Shown here: piece after piece, positions 5,718 through 5,718 of the stretch | Position numbering within the stretch: the first letter of the stretch is position 1 | Layout: each line of letters opens with the position of its first letter | Assembly (NCBI GenBank): GCA_964386525.1 | Contig: CAYLSO010000225.1 | Span: forward strand, 1 to 5,718 | Source: CAYLSO01 sp964386525 | Lineage (GTDB): Bacteria; Eisenbacteria; RBG-16-71-46; DASYSL01 | Direction of reading: 5' to 3' | DNA length: 5,718 nt | The notes under the pieces: generated by a model | What the model was told of the DNA's origin: nothing | What the model saw: the letters and a program-made list of their open reading frames with translations, nothing else | The model's database searches: none | Made by a program: the position numbers and the translations under genes

Positions 5718-5718
5718 C

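Overview
The window looks like chromosomal DNA from a high-GC bacterium (about two thirds G+C by eye, with strong G/C preference at third codon positions). The secreted glucanase at the left end finishes in a FlgD-like/type IX-style C-terminal domain (PNP motif, VYDVSGR, RTLV, GVYFYRL). That domain is typical of multidomain secreted proteins in the FCB superphylum and related candidate phyla such as Eisenbacteria or Krumholzibacteriota. This placement is inferred from one protein and from base composition. No rRNA, tRNA, transposase, integrase or CRISPR array was seen, so nothing marks the window as a mobile island.

Layout, left to right. (1) 1-1548 (+): 3' part of a secreted GH16 beta-1,3-glucanase-type enzyme with an Ig-like domain, a CBM6 and a C-terminal sorting-type domain; the 5' end is outside the window. 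(2) 1549-1661: short convergent gap with a degenerate 15-nt tandem repeat. (3) 1662-3038 (-): a 458-aa lipoprotein of unknown function, with TPR-like helices followed by an alpha/beta region that faintly resembles CsgG/LpoB-type lipoproteins. (4) 3039-3311: divergent intergenic region with a strong 10-bp dyad in a three-arm arrangement. (5) 3312-4361 (+): complete YahK/CAD-type zinc alcohol dehydrogenase, probably NADP(H)-dependent. (6) 4362-4726: a gap rich in hairpins, with a possible 67-aa small exported or membrane protein on the minus strand. (7) 4727-5626 (-): complete CDF-family zinc/cation efflux transporter. (8) 5634-5717 (-): last 27 codons of an unidentified gene lying 7 nt upstream of the transporter and almost certainly in its operon.

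The genes do not form one evident pathway. The glucanase degrades extracellular polysaccharide, the lipoprotein is an envelope protein, the alcohol dehydrogenase reduces aldehydes or oxidises alcohols in the cytoplasm, and the CDF protein exports divalent metal. The only firm operon is the tail gene plus CDF pair, where the ribosome-binding site overlaps the upstream stop codon. I found no convincing new multi-gene system. The most useful second looks are the lipoprotein, the small ORF with its start codon in a hairpin loop, and the two three-arm inverted-repeat structures.
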